This document shows positions 33,199 to 45,414 of a stretch of DNA of 64,000 nucleotides, piece by piece (position 1 is the stretch's first letter; each line of letters starts with the position of its first letter). Both the position numbers and the translations under genes were made by a program. The DNA comes from Glebionis coronaria (lineage: Eukaryota > Streptophyta > Magnoliopsida > Asterales > Asteraceae): NCBI GenBank assembly GCA_025667525.1, contig CM046882.1, forward strand, positions 26,315,394 to 26,379,393. Reading direction: 5' to 3'. The notes under the pieces were generated by a model. It saw only the letters and a list, made by a program, of their open reading frames with translations. It made no database searches and was not told where the DNA came from.

Positions 33199-34026
33199 AA
33201 CTTTGGATTGAAGGGAGATCTATCACACAATCAAAACAGTAGAACCCCAATAAGGAACGATCCCAACCAAACAGAACGCCTAACCCCTAAATCCCATTAA
33301 ACCTTAAATCTACAGAACATGTCGAATCAATTAATAAAACATACGAAAACAAATCCTTGATCTATCCCAATCTCCGGTAAACTAACTGATCATAGAAAAA
33401 AAATAGGGGGATCGAAATCACAGCCTATTCCTCCTCACAATTAATCAGCAGCAAAATCAGGACATCACAATGATTGCACCTCGATAAGTGTTATTAATCG
33501 ATGATTGATGCCTATCAGATCAAGATCTAATGATGAAAAGGGAGGGGAGGCGTTTGAACCCGCCGTTAATCGTCGGTTGCGTATTTTTTTTTTCTTTATA
33601 TTAAGGAGTTTCCTTATATATGTAATTTGGTCAATTAACTAGTCTAATAAGGAAAGGGTTATGATAATTTAAATGGTTCAATCTAGACAAAACTAGAACT
33701 ATTAATAAGTCCATCAGTTTAACTCGTAGTTCCATTTTACACCATTACATATTCAAATGTTCTAGAGATTAAAGGGTAATAGTAAGTGTTCTAAGACTAA
33801 AACTAAATTAACCTTTAATTTGTTGCCAATAGACCAACATAAGACATATTAATACCATTAAATCAATAGCAGAACTATTCTTACTAAATCAATGTTTAAT
33901 TTAAACGTTAACTTTATTAGAAAAATCTAGCAAGAAGCTATTTGAAATAACAAGTTACACAGATTCCACACAAGACTTTAATTCATCGATCCAATTAGGT
34001 TTTAATTCCTTGCTAGAACTTATAAT

Positions 34027-34317
34027 CTAACTGTGGTAGAGGATGAATATCTCTCCCGCTAATGTATTTTTCCTTCGACTAAAGTATGTATCCTTTGAAG
34101 ATTCAAATAAAAAACGGTTTTGATATCTCCAAATAATCCAAGTAATTGTTTGAATGATCACCACGTCAAAGAAAGACTTGTACCTGATATTATGGTTAAC
34201 CCGAATCACTCCTAACAATGAGATTAAGGAGGTGTTTTTTTTGGGTAAACGGTTACACCGGTAAAGATAGATTAAGATGGTGTTTCGGGTCAATAAGACT
34301 CTTATATCCTTTTGCAA
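34027..34317 (-). pseudogene. LINE ORF2 C-terminal remnant
   Basis: A frame with FFDVVIIQTITWIIWRYQNRFLF resembles the W-x-IWR-x-RN tail of plant LINE ORF2. It is short and isolated, with no RT domain. A 56-bp tandem duplication (34268-34378) overlaps its start. Confidence 0.5.
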
Positions 34318-34379
34318 TTAATTAGATTAAGAAGGTGTTTCGGGTCAATAAGACTCTTATATCCTTTTGCAATTAATCT

Positions 34380-36130
34380 TTTAATATAAGTGTTATTTCA
34401 GTCTTGGTAGTTAAAACCTTTTCTAAACGATAATTAGTTTATTAAATATAGCTAACAAGAAGTTTGTTAAGATTACAATCTTTCCGGTACAAACGCAATG
34501 TGAGTCACTAAAACATAATACCTAATAAGGATCGTCGTTTTTCCACGATTATAAGTCGACTAAAGCGATGGCACAATGATTGTTTCAAGAAGGTATCCTT
34601 TGTAATCATGTTTTACTAATGTTTGAGTTCCTACTAAGTACATGCATTTCTTACTGCAAATGAGAAGTTAGAACAGTTGTAAAAATCTGTTAGATGGTAA
34701 TATTTGAACCCATGCATGATGCAATCTTCTTGTATGTCGATTTAGCAATTCCTAGGGTGTGAAGAGTGGTGCGTACAAGGCCCGGGTACATATTCATCGC
34801 GGCATGCTGATCAGCAACTACTAGAGATTCCAACTTCGATGTTCCCGGGTGAGTCTATAACAAAATAAATATAAAAGTTGTAGATTCAGAATAAGGAGAA
34901 ACATATATGAATTTGCTACCCACCCCCCTTGACTCTTCTTGGAAAATCTTGAAACATTGACTTTTGACCAAAATGTTACTAGTACACGTACTACTTTTCT
35001 AATATTGGCTGGCTATGTACCCTTTTTATTGCTTTTTCAATCCTAAACAACCCATCTTCAAAACAAAAACACAACCTTTTCAATACATGTCCTTATCATC
35101 ACCATCTTCAAAACTTATAATGTTCTTGAAAATGAATGGAGTTGTAATTTTTGTTAGGACGATGGTAAGCGTTATGATTTTTATTACTCGTTTATTAAGT
35201 AATAGATAGATTTAAAAAAAATATTTTCTAATGATCCATAAAGTATCAATGTGATCGTTTTTCTACACATTATAATTACACCGACAATTACATTGCTGAA
35301 TATTTTTATAACAAAAACTATTATTGCTCGATGTTACTGCTACTTTTATGAAACACACACGACAATCAAAAACTACTATTGATCTTTTAAATTTATACAG
35401 TTTTCGCAACAAACCCTAATGCATTCTATTGTAAAATTAGTTTATATTCACTCAACACAGTGTTCACATATACATATACAATCTTTTGTTATTGAGATAG
35501 CTTAACTAGTTTTTCATCTCTCTTATTTATGCCAAATTCTTGGTCATTATTTTTTTTCTAAACATGGTTTAATTATACACAAATAGCATTTATACATCCA
35601 TTTTAAGTGTGTATTAATGTTTCTTTCCAAATTCACTGAGACAAATTTTTAAATAATAATAAAGAGATACAACTAAATAATGGATTATATATAATAAGTC
35701 TTAATCAAATTAATCATTTTCCATTTCAAGATAAATATTGTCATTTAAGTTTTCAAATTTTTTAAAGTAACATTCACTTGTCTCACCAACCAAACAAACT
35801 TGATCCACATATGCACATCCAGAATAAAAACAACTTATATAAACTAAAATTCAAAGGAAAAAATAAGAAAAGGAGTGAAAGTGACTTTATACATACTGAA
35901 AAAGAAAACTATTTAATTAGATTTTTTATCATCTTCTCTTCCACACACACTTTTCTCCATCATCTTCTCTTATATGTGTGTGTATGGATTTGCTTAGTCA
36001 ATAGATAATTAAATTAGTGTGTTCACATAATGGACCATCCATGGAAGAAGAAATCATCAAACGAATACCATGAATGAAGTCCCATCCATAACAAGATTAT
36101 CATTAATCCTCTTGATATCATCTTTCTTAA
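34380..36130. other. Intergenic region upstream of the bHLH gene
   Basis: A+T-rich sequence; I see no coding region, RNA gene or element with clear ends. It presumably holds the bHLH promoter. Confidence 0.5.
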
Positions 36131-36140
36131 TATATATACA
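36131..36140 (+). promoter_or_regulatory. Possible TATA box of the bHLH gene
   Basis: TATATATACA lies 62 bases before the start codon, a plausible distance for a short 5' UTR. It could be a chance A+T run. Confidence 0.3.
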
Positions 36141-36201
36141 TACATGCACACAACCCTAATTAAAATCTCAACAGGGTTTCTTTAAGGAAAGCTTATTGAA
36201 A

Positions 36202-39200
36202 ATGGACTCCATTTTCGATCTTGCAGAAACTGAAAGATCTCGTTTGCTTCGACAAATCATGGACTCCTTTGGTTTCACTTACATTTGCTTATGGTCTCAC
36301 TTTTCTCATCCTTCCAAGTACGTACATCTCTCGATTAATCGAGCTCAAATCTCTTTACTATCATATATGTTTGATCATCTTTGATATCCATGCACAAATT
36401 GTAGTTGTTTGATCTTCATTGACGGAGTATACAACGAAGGAAGCAATCAAGCTAGCTCGTCATCCGGGAGTCTTTCCATGAGGTCATTTCTTGACTACAA
36501 GAAGTCGATGTTCTTGATTGATAATTATAGTGGGTAAGAACAACGATAATGCAATCTTTTTTCGTATAAGGATCAAGTGAGTTGTTTTAATTGAATTATA
36601 TATCTTATTAGCGGAGTTCCAGGGTTTGCATTCATGCACAATATTACATACATGGAGCGGAACGGGTTGGAGCTCTTAAATCTGGCATCAAATACTGCAC
36701 AGCTAGAATTTTATCAAGTAAGATCACATGCACTTCATATATATTAAGTATAGGATAGCTTAATTCATGTAAATTTTGAAGCTAATGTGTATCCCTATTT
36801 TATCTTACAGGAAGCAGGGATTAAGGTATCGTGCGAATTGTAGTCATTTATCTCAAGAATCAGTCTATTAAGCACGCTTGATTTCACTTTTATCATTTCG
36901 TTTTAGCTAATTTTCGATCAAGTTGTAGTACGTACTCCGTATTTGACACTGATGGTGATAAACTTCCATTACAGACTGCAATATTTATGGGGAGCAGCAA
37001 CGGAGAGATTGAGCTTGGCATGTCCAATGACTCAACTCAAGTAAGAAATGTAATTCTCATCTTTTGCATTATGATCCTTTCGTGTTTATGTTATTTTTCT
37101 TAGATTATATTAGTACGAAACAATTTTTTAAATGGTTATGGGGTTTTTGATTGTAGGTAAACTTTGAAATCGAGTTGAAGAAGCTGTTTCCTGGTGATTT
37201 CCCTCAAGGAGTGCTTCCTCAACGACTTGATCAAACTCGGGCATCATCCTCTTCATCATCTTTAAGATCATTATCAATGGATAATAGTGTGGAGAACTCG
37301 CCATTTCTCTTCAACATGCTTCAATCAGCTCCTTATATGTCCGAAATGTTTGCTCTCACTGAACCATTTATGGACCAACAAGCACGAAATCAAATACCAC
37401 AGTCAAAAACAATATTGAGATCAGAAGATCCTCTGCGGCAAGCTTTAGAACAAGTTAGAACCTCTCAGTCGATGCCTTCAAGAGAACACGAAGAAGCTGA
37501 AATGACACGAGCAATTCTTGCAGCCATTTCTTCTACTTCTTCTTCTTCTACTCCTTCTTCTTCATTGCCATACCAGCGCCAAACCCCTCGAGTTTCTAGC
37601 GCTTTTAAAAGATATAGATCAAATTTAGGACCTATTAAACAACGAGTTCCAAATCGACAAAATCTTCATAGAAGGTCACTTTCATTTTTCCGAAATTTAA
37701 GTGAGGCTCGTGTTCAAAGAGATCAAATGGTCCAAACAACTAGACCTACTAGCAATCAACTTCATCACATGATAGCAGAGCGAAAGCGACGAGAAAAACT
37801 GAACGAAAGCTTTCAAACATTGAGATCACTGTTTCCTCCAGGGTCCAAGGTATGTCTAATTTATATCATTGTTTTTCTTTTATGAATACATGCTCTTCTT
37901 CCCTCTTTTTTTCGGTAACCATGATTTCCGACTCATTGACCAACTAATCCATGGGGATTGAACCCATCACCACACAGACTCAAATAAACAATCCTACATT
38001 TCATAATCATATCATACATAGTAATAATGAAACCCTAGTTTAGCATGAATGGCCACTAAAATGTATTATGCTAAACCCTAGTTTAATGTCCATCTTCTTT
38101 TCTTCATTAAATTATTTTTTCATGGCTTATCATAACTTTAGAAGGACAAGGCATCAGTGTTATCAAACACAATGGAGTACATATCTTCGTTAAAATCTCA
38201 AGTTGAGGAGCTTAAGAAAAGAAATCAGATTCTGGAGGCTGAGCAGCATGCCGAAAAAGAACCATCTAATGGCATTTCCATCCGTTTTCCCGGAGAGGGT
38301 CCTGTAGTTGCCATCACTGACATTGGTGAATCAACTTCGGAATCACGAGTCGTTGACCTGGAAGTGAATCCAAGAGGGAATGTGATACTTGCGGATTTTG
38401 TTAGTCGTCTGTTGGAATTTATTAACCAACTCGAGAGTATAAGTGTCGTGTCTATAGATGCTGGGACTCGAATGTCGGATACAGAAGCTCTTGCAAATCG
38501 AGTTATTTTGAGATTAAGAATTCAGGTATGCATTCATCTGTATCATGTTTCATTACAACTTACAAAGCTATCATTATTAAGTTTGAATGCATTTTAATGA
38601 CCTTATTTGGATCTTACAGATTCATGCATGCAGATATTGCAAAAAAGTCATAGCCTATGATTTTCAACTTTATAAAACATCATCTAAGCAGCTTCTTATG
38701 ATTCATGATAATTAAACTAAACATAATTAGATCATATTTGTAGTTTCTTGGAACATTAAAATTAAACTAACTTTCTAAGCTAAACTTACTCATGCATTTT
38801 ACTAAAACTAATTAAAAGTCCAATATTTGTGGTTTCCTGGAAAATGTTCATCAATTTTTATTGAGTCATTTAAACAATAATTGTATGGAGGTCAGGATAT
38901 TCTTGATAATTTATATATCAAATTAGGTCAGTATATATTTTAGTAACTTTGTGTATTGATCTACTTCTAATTTTGAGATTTGCTAGTTTTATGTAGGTAT
39001 TCCTTAATTAACAATGCTTTCAAAATATTAAATCATCATTCGGATACATAAATAAATATAACAGCCATAGTTGGGTAAATATTAATAAATTCTGTAACAA
39101 AATAAATTAGGTTTTGTTATCAAAGAATTTTACTTTTTTTTGTTTAATCTGATTAGTATCATTGGATGTCATTTATTTATTTCAAATTATAAGTAACTTA

Positions 39201-39361
39201 GTCTATCATTGATAACAAAACAAAATGTTATTCAATTAAGGACAATTATAGAATATATCTATTAATTAAGTCAACACTTGCCTTTTATGCAGGGAAGTGA
39301 ATGGGACAAATCAAGCTTCCAAGAAGCAGTGAGGAGGCTTCTTGATGACTTGGCTCAATGA
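36202..39361 (+). CDS. bHLH041-like: bHLH transcription factor, bHLH041-like, 525 residues
   Basis: Exons 36202-36317, 36405-36533, 36612-36717, 36811-36825 (15 nt), 36975-37040, 37157-37849, 38142-38525 and 39293-39361. All junctions are GT/AG, phases agree, and the total is 1,578 nt. The N terminus (FTYICLWS...CLIFIDGVYN) resembles the sensor-like N domain of bHLH041 proteins. The bHLH is at about residues 347-395 (HHMIAERKRREKLNESFQTL, loop, KDKASVLSNTMEYISSLK) and continues into a leucine-rich helix. The basic region keeps the H, E and R residues that contact an E-box/G-box. An ACT-like domain fills about residues 415-520 and ends in EWDKSSFQEAVRRLLDDL. It should act as a nuclear DNA-binding dimer. 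It is the only clear host gene here and looks intact. Confidence 0.9.
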
Positions 39362-40053
39362 CATTTTTGACACTTGTAATCATAGTTTTGAACAACTTTT
39401 AGAAAACCTAATCAGAATATTTACTTCTATATATGCATTATTAGCATTATTTACTTGTAGAACAAGTGAATAATGCAGATAGAGTATATATATATATATA
39501 TATAGCTGATTTACTTCTTATGAGTTTTTATATTGTTTTGGCCTTTTGGAAAGATGAGTTTTCATATTGTTTGTGCAATATATCATGTAAACTGAGAACA
39601 AATGACAAATTTTAATTCCATTACAATGAATTATTCCATTACGACCTAGATAAGCCATTGTCCATTTTTAGTTAGTAAACTTAGCGGTTTAATTATCGGC
39701 ATAAAATATTGATCGCGTTATTGTTTGTACAAGACGATTAAATATACACACAAGTATATTGATTGCGCTATTATTCATCGTCATTCGTCAATAATCTTAT
39801 TTTTGTTATAGTATGTTTTGAGCATTCTTAATTACAGGTTTCCGAAACGTCACATTATGCATATAATCATGCATGTTTTCATCATCACAGTCGTTTTTCT
39901 TTGACATATTGAAACTGTTTGATAAGATGCGATGGTTACAACATCAACTCGAGGTTTCAGCAATTTCATTGTATGAGCCTTTTTTATCACCAACATCCAT
40001 GCTAAATTAGGGTTTCATTATTACTATGTTAAGAGATATTTCCTTAAGTACTG
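39362..40053. other. 3' flank of the bHLH gene
   Basis: A+T-rich, with a TA microsatellite at about 39487-39503. No other feature seen before the MULE end. Confidence 0.5.
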
Positions 40054-40799
40054 AATGTTTAAGGGTAAATGTTATAAATACACAACTTACTATTCAAAAT
40101 TATTCATTATACACAATGAACTTTTTTATGTACAATATACATAGTTGAACAAAAATTCAACCTTCGATTTTGAGGAAAAAACTTTTTCAAACAGGTAATT
40201 TTTTTATTGGTAACCTATTGTGTAATTCTTGATATGAAAAGGCTTAAATACCCTTATCTTCTCCACTTTTCTTTTTATCATTCTCAAACTATTTTCCAGA
40301 TTCGTAACTTTCAGCATTTTAAAATCTGAGAATTGTTAAAATCTGCTGGTGTACTTTAAAAATCTACTACCGAAGCAATTTTTGAGGGAAAGATACACCA
40401 TCAATTTAACAATAATAAAACAGAGCGCCCAAATCTTATCCATATCCTTTAAAAATTCACCAAGCTTATACATCCATACCAAAATCATCTGCTTCAGAAC
40501 AAAAAAACCCATATAACAAGGTGTATAACAATGTGTTTTTGAGTTTCATGTACCAATCAGATTAGTCAAAGGGTATTTGAGGTTATGAGAACATAATGTT
40601 TAGGGGATACTTTAGCTGCAATGGGTGTGATTAATACCGGAAATGATTTCTTGAAAGTTAATACTGGAAAAAAATACACGGTGTGATAAGGAATGAGGTA
40701 GTAGCAGCAGCAATGAGATAAAGAATGATGATAAAATAAGGAGCATAACGTTTGAATCATATAAAAAGCGGACAACGGTTATTCACTACTACACAAAAG

Positions 40800-41100
40800 G
40801 TTAAAGAGACCCCCTTAAAAAGACTGGTTATGAAAAAACATGTCTCTATGACCAAAAAGGGTGGGAAGGGAATGCATGAAAACTGGTTTTTTTTTTAAAA
40901 ACAGTCTCCATAATGTGAATTCCAAAGAAACCTGTTTTTAAGATGCAACCAGTCTTTTTTATAAAACTAAAGACACTGGTTTTTACGTAACAACATGTCT
41001 CTATGTGTTTGTTTTATGGACACCATTTTTTATTAAAAAAACCAGTGTTTTTACACATTTTAAGACATTGGTTTTTAAAAAACCAGTCTTGTTTTTATTT
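40800..41100. repeat. Left subterminal AGACTGGTT repeats
   Basis: About ten copies of AGACTGGTTTTT or its reverse complement AAAACCAGTCT, mostly degenerate at one or two bases. Confidence 0.8.
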
Positions 41101-41657
41101 TAATAGATTGTGGTTAATTTTTTTCTAAACTTAAAATCATAAGGACTAAACCTTACATACGTGTTTTCATAACATATTACATTTTTATACTTTATAAAAT
41201 ATATATGTGATTAAAGTATAAGGGCCATTAATACATAAAAAAATTAAGAATCATAATTTGTGTAAAACTTATATATATTTACCTAATATGTAATTTTTCT
41301 AGACGTATAAACCTACAAGTTTTAGTCGATCCAATTACCTAGCTACAACAATTGTTAGTCGATCATCAGTGCTACAACAGATTGTTAGTCGATCATCAAA
41401 AGTGCAAACAGGTACAAAAAACTACAACAACACAGATTATTCCTGTAAGTATTTGTTCTTCAGTTGTTATTATTTAGTTGCATACGCGGGTTGATTACAT
41501 ATATGTTCTTGGTTGTTATTATTTTAGCTGTTGTAAGTCTGTGATTCACTTTTTTTATGCAATTATAATTAACATATAAAGTTACAAAATTGAATATCTT
41601 TTACGCAGATATTCATTCATTCATAATATATTACATAATGTAAAAGTCATGTCTAAA

Positions 41658-41760
41658 CCCTTTATAAAGGGTGTCAAAATATATAACATTGCAACAACAT
41701 ACGTTGCAATTACCTGCACATAATTAACTAAGATATATTATCTAAACCCTTTATAAAGGG
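41658..41760. repeat. Two copies of a CCCTTTATAAAGGG palindrome block
   Basis: TCTAAACCCTTTATAAAGGG followed by TGTCAAAA occurs twice (palindromes at 41658-41671 and 41747-41760). Related GTTGCAA-rich text follows both. It lies just 3' of the minus-strand gene. Confidence 0.8.
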
Positions 41761-41861
41761 TGTCAAAAAAGATTAGGTTGCAACTGCCTATATTGCAAGT
41801 TGCTGCACCTAACTATATACACAGTCACTGTTTTGGTTCACTGTTTTGATCGCACCGATTA

Positions 41862-44800
41862 TTAATCTTGCATCTTTCGTTTACCCTTGTTAAGCTGCTG
41901 AGTGTTAGCATTGACACCAATGGGTTTGATACATGGTAACCCAATAATGCAATGCCTCACTGGTGGACCTCTCTTGACAACCTTTTTATTTGTTGATCCA
42001 CTGGAAGTGCATGTTCTTCTAGTTTTTTTGGGATTCCATGTCTCATCATCAGAATCCTCGTCATCATCCTCGTCATTGTCCTCGTCATCGTCCTCGTCTT
42101 CTTCATATTCCTCGTCTTCTTCATCTTCAGCTTGTTCATCATCTTGGTCATCATCTAATAAACATATATTGAAAACCAAGTTGAAACCAGGGACGAAGCT
42201 ACTTATAAAGATGTTTTATAACTATAAAAGCCATCAAATAAAGTTTGCAATTCATAATAGCTAGACACCAAATTTTATCCAAAATACAGAAAGTGTTGCC
42301 AGACAATGGACAAGAAATTTGGGAATGGGATGAACACATATATCATTTTTTATTGTCAAGACTTAATTTGCTATTTGGCCCACCCAAAACTAGAATCCTA
42401 GGTCAGTCACTGGTTGAAACAGATTTACCATTTTATAAAAGAAGGTCAGAAATTACATACCAGGTTTAAAGGAACCTTTATAATTGAATTTTTTTGGAAT
42501 TTTGAATTTACTCAAAACATCCTCATCTATCTGTATCCATTTTGAGAGTGGCCAGAAAAGTTGTTCTGCCCACCCATACTTTTCCTTGATGTAATCCGAG
42601 ACTTCATCCCTGAGTTTTACAGATCCAGGAACAAGTTCTACAAAAACCAAAATATAATAGTTAGTCCTTTTCATCAGATATTATACTTAAAAATCTAACA
42701 GTCCAAACTTCTATCCAACTGTTTTAAAAAGCTACCTTGGATAAAGATTATTGGAACAGAAATGGTTTTCGTTGAAGAATCGGTGCCTTCGTCTCCAAAT
42801 TCAGCGAATATACCCTCAGTAAATTTGTCCAACATCTGTTGATTCCACGTCTTATTTGGTTTTCCATATTTGGCAACACCCCAGTCCCACATTTCATCGG
42901 TCACTAGGCGCACTTTTTTGTCATAGTGCGTGGTTCCTACACTAATAAAAGACATTCGGTTAATAAAGGTACTAAAATATGTAAACTACAAAAAAAAGGC
43001 TAAAAATGAAAACATAATTTGATGATTACATACCTTGCTTATAGAAGCGTTGAAAAGAAAATGTATTTGAAACGTCCGCATCAATAACTCTCCACGTTTG
43101 TGGACTGTAATCCATCTGCCCGTAATTTGTTACAACGTATTCCCAAATTTTTTCGATTTTTTCTACAATGTCAACTTCAATCCAGTTAGTAAACAAAAAA
43201 CTTAACAGGAAGCATAAACGAGTTTCAAATGCCAAATAAACGAGTTTCAAGCCACAAAACACTTTGCAAATACTGATTTGATATGTTTTAGTGTAACTGA
43301 TTTTCTTTGATAGTTTGTGATTAGTATTGTAGCCTTTAGTCTGTTTTTACCTGCTTTCACCTTTATTTTCATCAGTCTAAGTCATTTGAGTGCATTTTGT
43401 GTGTTAGCCTATTTACAAGTTTGTTTTTAGTTCTATTAATCTTCATTTGACTCATAGAACATGTCTTGATAGAAGTCTTAGCTTATTTAAATCCTTTACT
43501 CAAATTCACTTTGTTAAAATTGTTCACAGACTTTGTAAGTAGTGTTTGGATCTGTCAAGCTTTTGTAGTACAAGTTTGGTAAACCAGTTAAGCTTTGCTT
43601 ATTCATATTCAGTAAGCTAGTAGAAACAGTTTTCTTTGGTTTTGAAGTCAAATTTCAGGTCAAAAAGGCAAATGGTATAGAAAAAGTTTGGGTCAAAGTC
43701 TGTGATACTTTTCATTCAGAAAACTTGCTACTTTCAATCCCATGCCATTTGTTCATTTCTTAACCAAATTACTTGAAACAAGTTTCTAGTTATAGCTTAA
43801 CATCTAAGGAACAAGTCTGTGCAAGGGAATTCTACAGTTTTCAGTATTAAGCTAGGAAATACTTTTTTGATAAGCACTTGAGCAAACTCTAGTTTCTGTA
43901 ATAAAAAGGTGGATTGTTTTCCTAGATAGCAAAATCTACTTCAAAAGTATAAATCATATACTACAAAATCCAAACATGGGTTTATATTTTTGTACATATA
44001 TTTTATTCTAATAAGCCCAAATATAAGCAGAAATCCAAACATGAGGTTGATTCAAATGCCAAATAAACAGATCTTAGAAGGCTCAACGCTTATCTACTCC
44101 ATCAACGGAGGCCTTTAGCTAAAAAGTTTGTTAACTTCTGTTTTAATTTCCACTCAAGTGAAGTTTGCTTGCTACATTCTTAGAGTAAACCATCTGTGCT
44201 ACTATGATAATGTGATTTGATATGTTTTAGTGTAACTGATTTTCTTTGATAGTTTGTGATTAGTATTGTAGCCTTTAGTCTGTTTTTACCTGCTTTCACC
44301 TTTATTTTCATCTGTCTAAGTCATTTGAGTGCATTTTGTGTGTTAGCCTATTTACAAGTTTGTTTTTAGTTCTATTAATCTTCATTTGACTCATAGAACA
44401 TGTCTTGATAGAAGTCTTAGCTTATTTAAATCCTTTACTCAAATTCACTTTGTTAAAATTGTTCACAGACTTTGTAAGTAGTGTTTGGATCTGTCAAGCT
44501 TTTGTAGTACAAGTTTGGTAAACCAGTTAAGCTTTGCTTATTTATATTCAGTAAGCTAGTAGAAACAGTTTTCTTTGGTTTTGAAGTCAAATTTCAGGTC
44601 AAAAAGGCAAATGGTATAGAAAAAGTTTGGGTCAAAGTCTGTGATACTTTTCATTCAGAAAACTTGCTACTTTCAATCCCATGCAATTTGTTCATTTCTT
44701 AACCAAATTACTTGAAACAAGTTTCTAGTTATAGCTTAACATCTAAGGAACAAGTCTGTGCAAGGGGATTCTACAGTTTTCAGTATTAAGCTAGGAAATA

Positions 44801-45147
44801 CTTTTTTGATAAGCACTTGAGCAAACTCTAGTTTCTGTAATAAAAAGGTGGACTGTTTTCCTAGATAGCAAAATCTACTTCAAAAGTATAAATCATATAC
44901 TACTAAATCCAAACATGGGTTTATATTTTTGTACATATATTTTATTCTAATAAGCCCAAATATAAGCAGAAATTAACACCTCCTAATAAGCACAAATATA
45001 AGCCGAAATAAGCCCAAATATAAGCCGAAACAAACAACCCCTTAATATAATCATAACTTTCTAAATAAGACCGAAAAAAGGGGTAAACTTACCAAACATT
45101 AGTTTTGATTTTTGAAAGATCGAATTAGATTGATGTGTGTGTGACAT
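41862..45147 (-). CDS. Unknown CACTA-borne protein: three motif repeats, each on a phase-1 exon, acidic-basic tail
   Basis: Exons from high to low coordinate: 45147-45093, 43162-43034, 42936-42736, 42637-42461, 42154-41862. Each intron is GT/AG, all four introns are phase 1, and the total is 855 nt, giving 284 residues with no stop. I do not recognise the family. Exons 2, 3 and 4 each carry an alignable 12-residue motif: EKIWEYVVTNYG (22-33), DEMWDWGVAKYG (75-86) and DEVSDYIKEKYG (139-150). Each exon also ends at a split Gly or acidic codon, as expected for exon duplication. Exon 5 opens with a long Asp/Glu run (about residues 188-230) and ends basic (KKVVKRG, NKGKRKMQD), which suggests a nuclear, chromatin- or DNA-associated role; this is inference. 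It is transcribed away from the transposase gene. Intron 1 holds a 760-bp direct repeat. Confidence 0.75.
43270..44973. repeat. Direct repeat pair of about 760 bp
   Basis: 43272-44033 and 44212-44973 are about 99% identical (I count roughly six substitutions) and are separated by about 180 bp. Both lie within intron 1 of the minus-strand unknown gene. No primer site, polypurine tract or ORF is seen, so I do not call it an LTR pair. Confidence 0.85.
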
Positions 45148-45349
45148 TGTCCAGTGTGAGGTTGATTGTAATTATCGGTGGTATTGTGTGTTTTTAGTGT
45201 GTGAAATGATCGGTTTGATCATGTGAATTTGTGTTTACTGAGTGGTTGAGAACTTGAGATAGTAAATGTGTGTTAGGTGGTGTTAAGTAAAAACGTTTAA
45301 TTTTTTGCAAGTTTGAGTTTTTATAAAAAAAAAAAAAAATTCAAAAAAT

Positions 45350-45414
45350 CTTGGCCAGGACTCGAACCTGCGCCGTTTACACCACACACCAACACCTCAA
45401 CCAACTGCCCTAGG
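45350..45414 (-). repeat. tRNA-like SINE head fragment
   Basis: On the minus strand an A-box-like TAGGGCAGTTGG is followed about 46 bases later by a perfect B box, GGTTCGAGTCC. A T-rich tract follows. No target duplication was found and no cloverleaf is convincing, so this is a SINE relic rather than a tRNA gene. Confidence 0.45.

Larger units (their letters stand above)
27923..33597 (-). mobile_element. Full-length LINE, 5.7 kb, with intact ORF1 and ORF2
   Basis: A perfect 18-bp target duplication, ATATTAAGGAGTTTCCTT, flanks it at 27905-27922 and 33598-33615. On the minus strand: a 399-bp 5' UTR, ORF1 (33198-31606), ORF2 (31609-27968), a short 3' UTR and an A tail. Neither ORF has a stop or frameshift, so the copy may be competent for retrotransposition. 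The insertion site is inside the old tandem array. Confidence 0.95.
11240..34050. repeat. Degenerate tandem array, unit about 2.6 kb, interrupted by insertions
   Basis: The same landmarks recur in the same order. The block near ACCTATGGAACAATATAATC is at 11260, 13860, 14720 and 27147. TTGGTTCCCTTCAACTTGCAA-like text is at 11410, 14025, 17290 and 27330. CTTCAGGTTTGTGAAAAAC is at 11973, 17850 and 27810. TGTAATTTGGTCAATTAACTA is at 12095, 17975 and 33620. A degenerate LINE zinc-knuckle remnant is at 12940-13030 and 26130-26200. Copies are strongly diverged and some are partly deleted. After removing the hAT, CACTA and LINE insertions, about four units remain. No intact gene is present in the unit. 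Confidence 0.7.

Noticed and set aside
35015..36008. Small ORFs upstream of the bHLH gene
   Set aside because: Short, A+T-driven, with no motif or splice context.
41902..42264. Ser-rich plus-strand ORF
   Set aside because: It is the antisense of the Asp/Glu-rich exon 5 of the minus-strand CACTA gene, which has consistent splice phases.
43270..44973. TRIM or solo-LTR pair
   Set aside because: No TG/CA ends, primer site, polypurine tract or target duplication; better described as a direct duplication in an intron.
45350..45414. Minus-strand tRNA gene
   Set aside because: The B box is perfect, but the stems do not pair, so a SINE relic is more likely.
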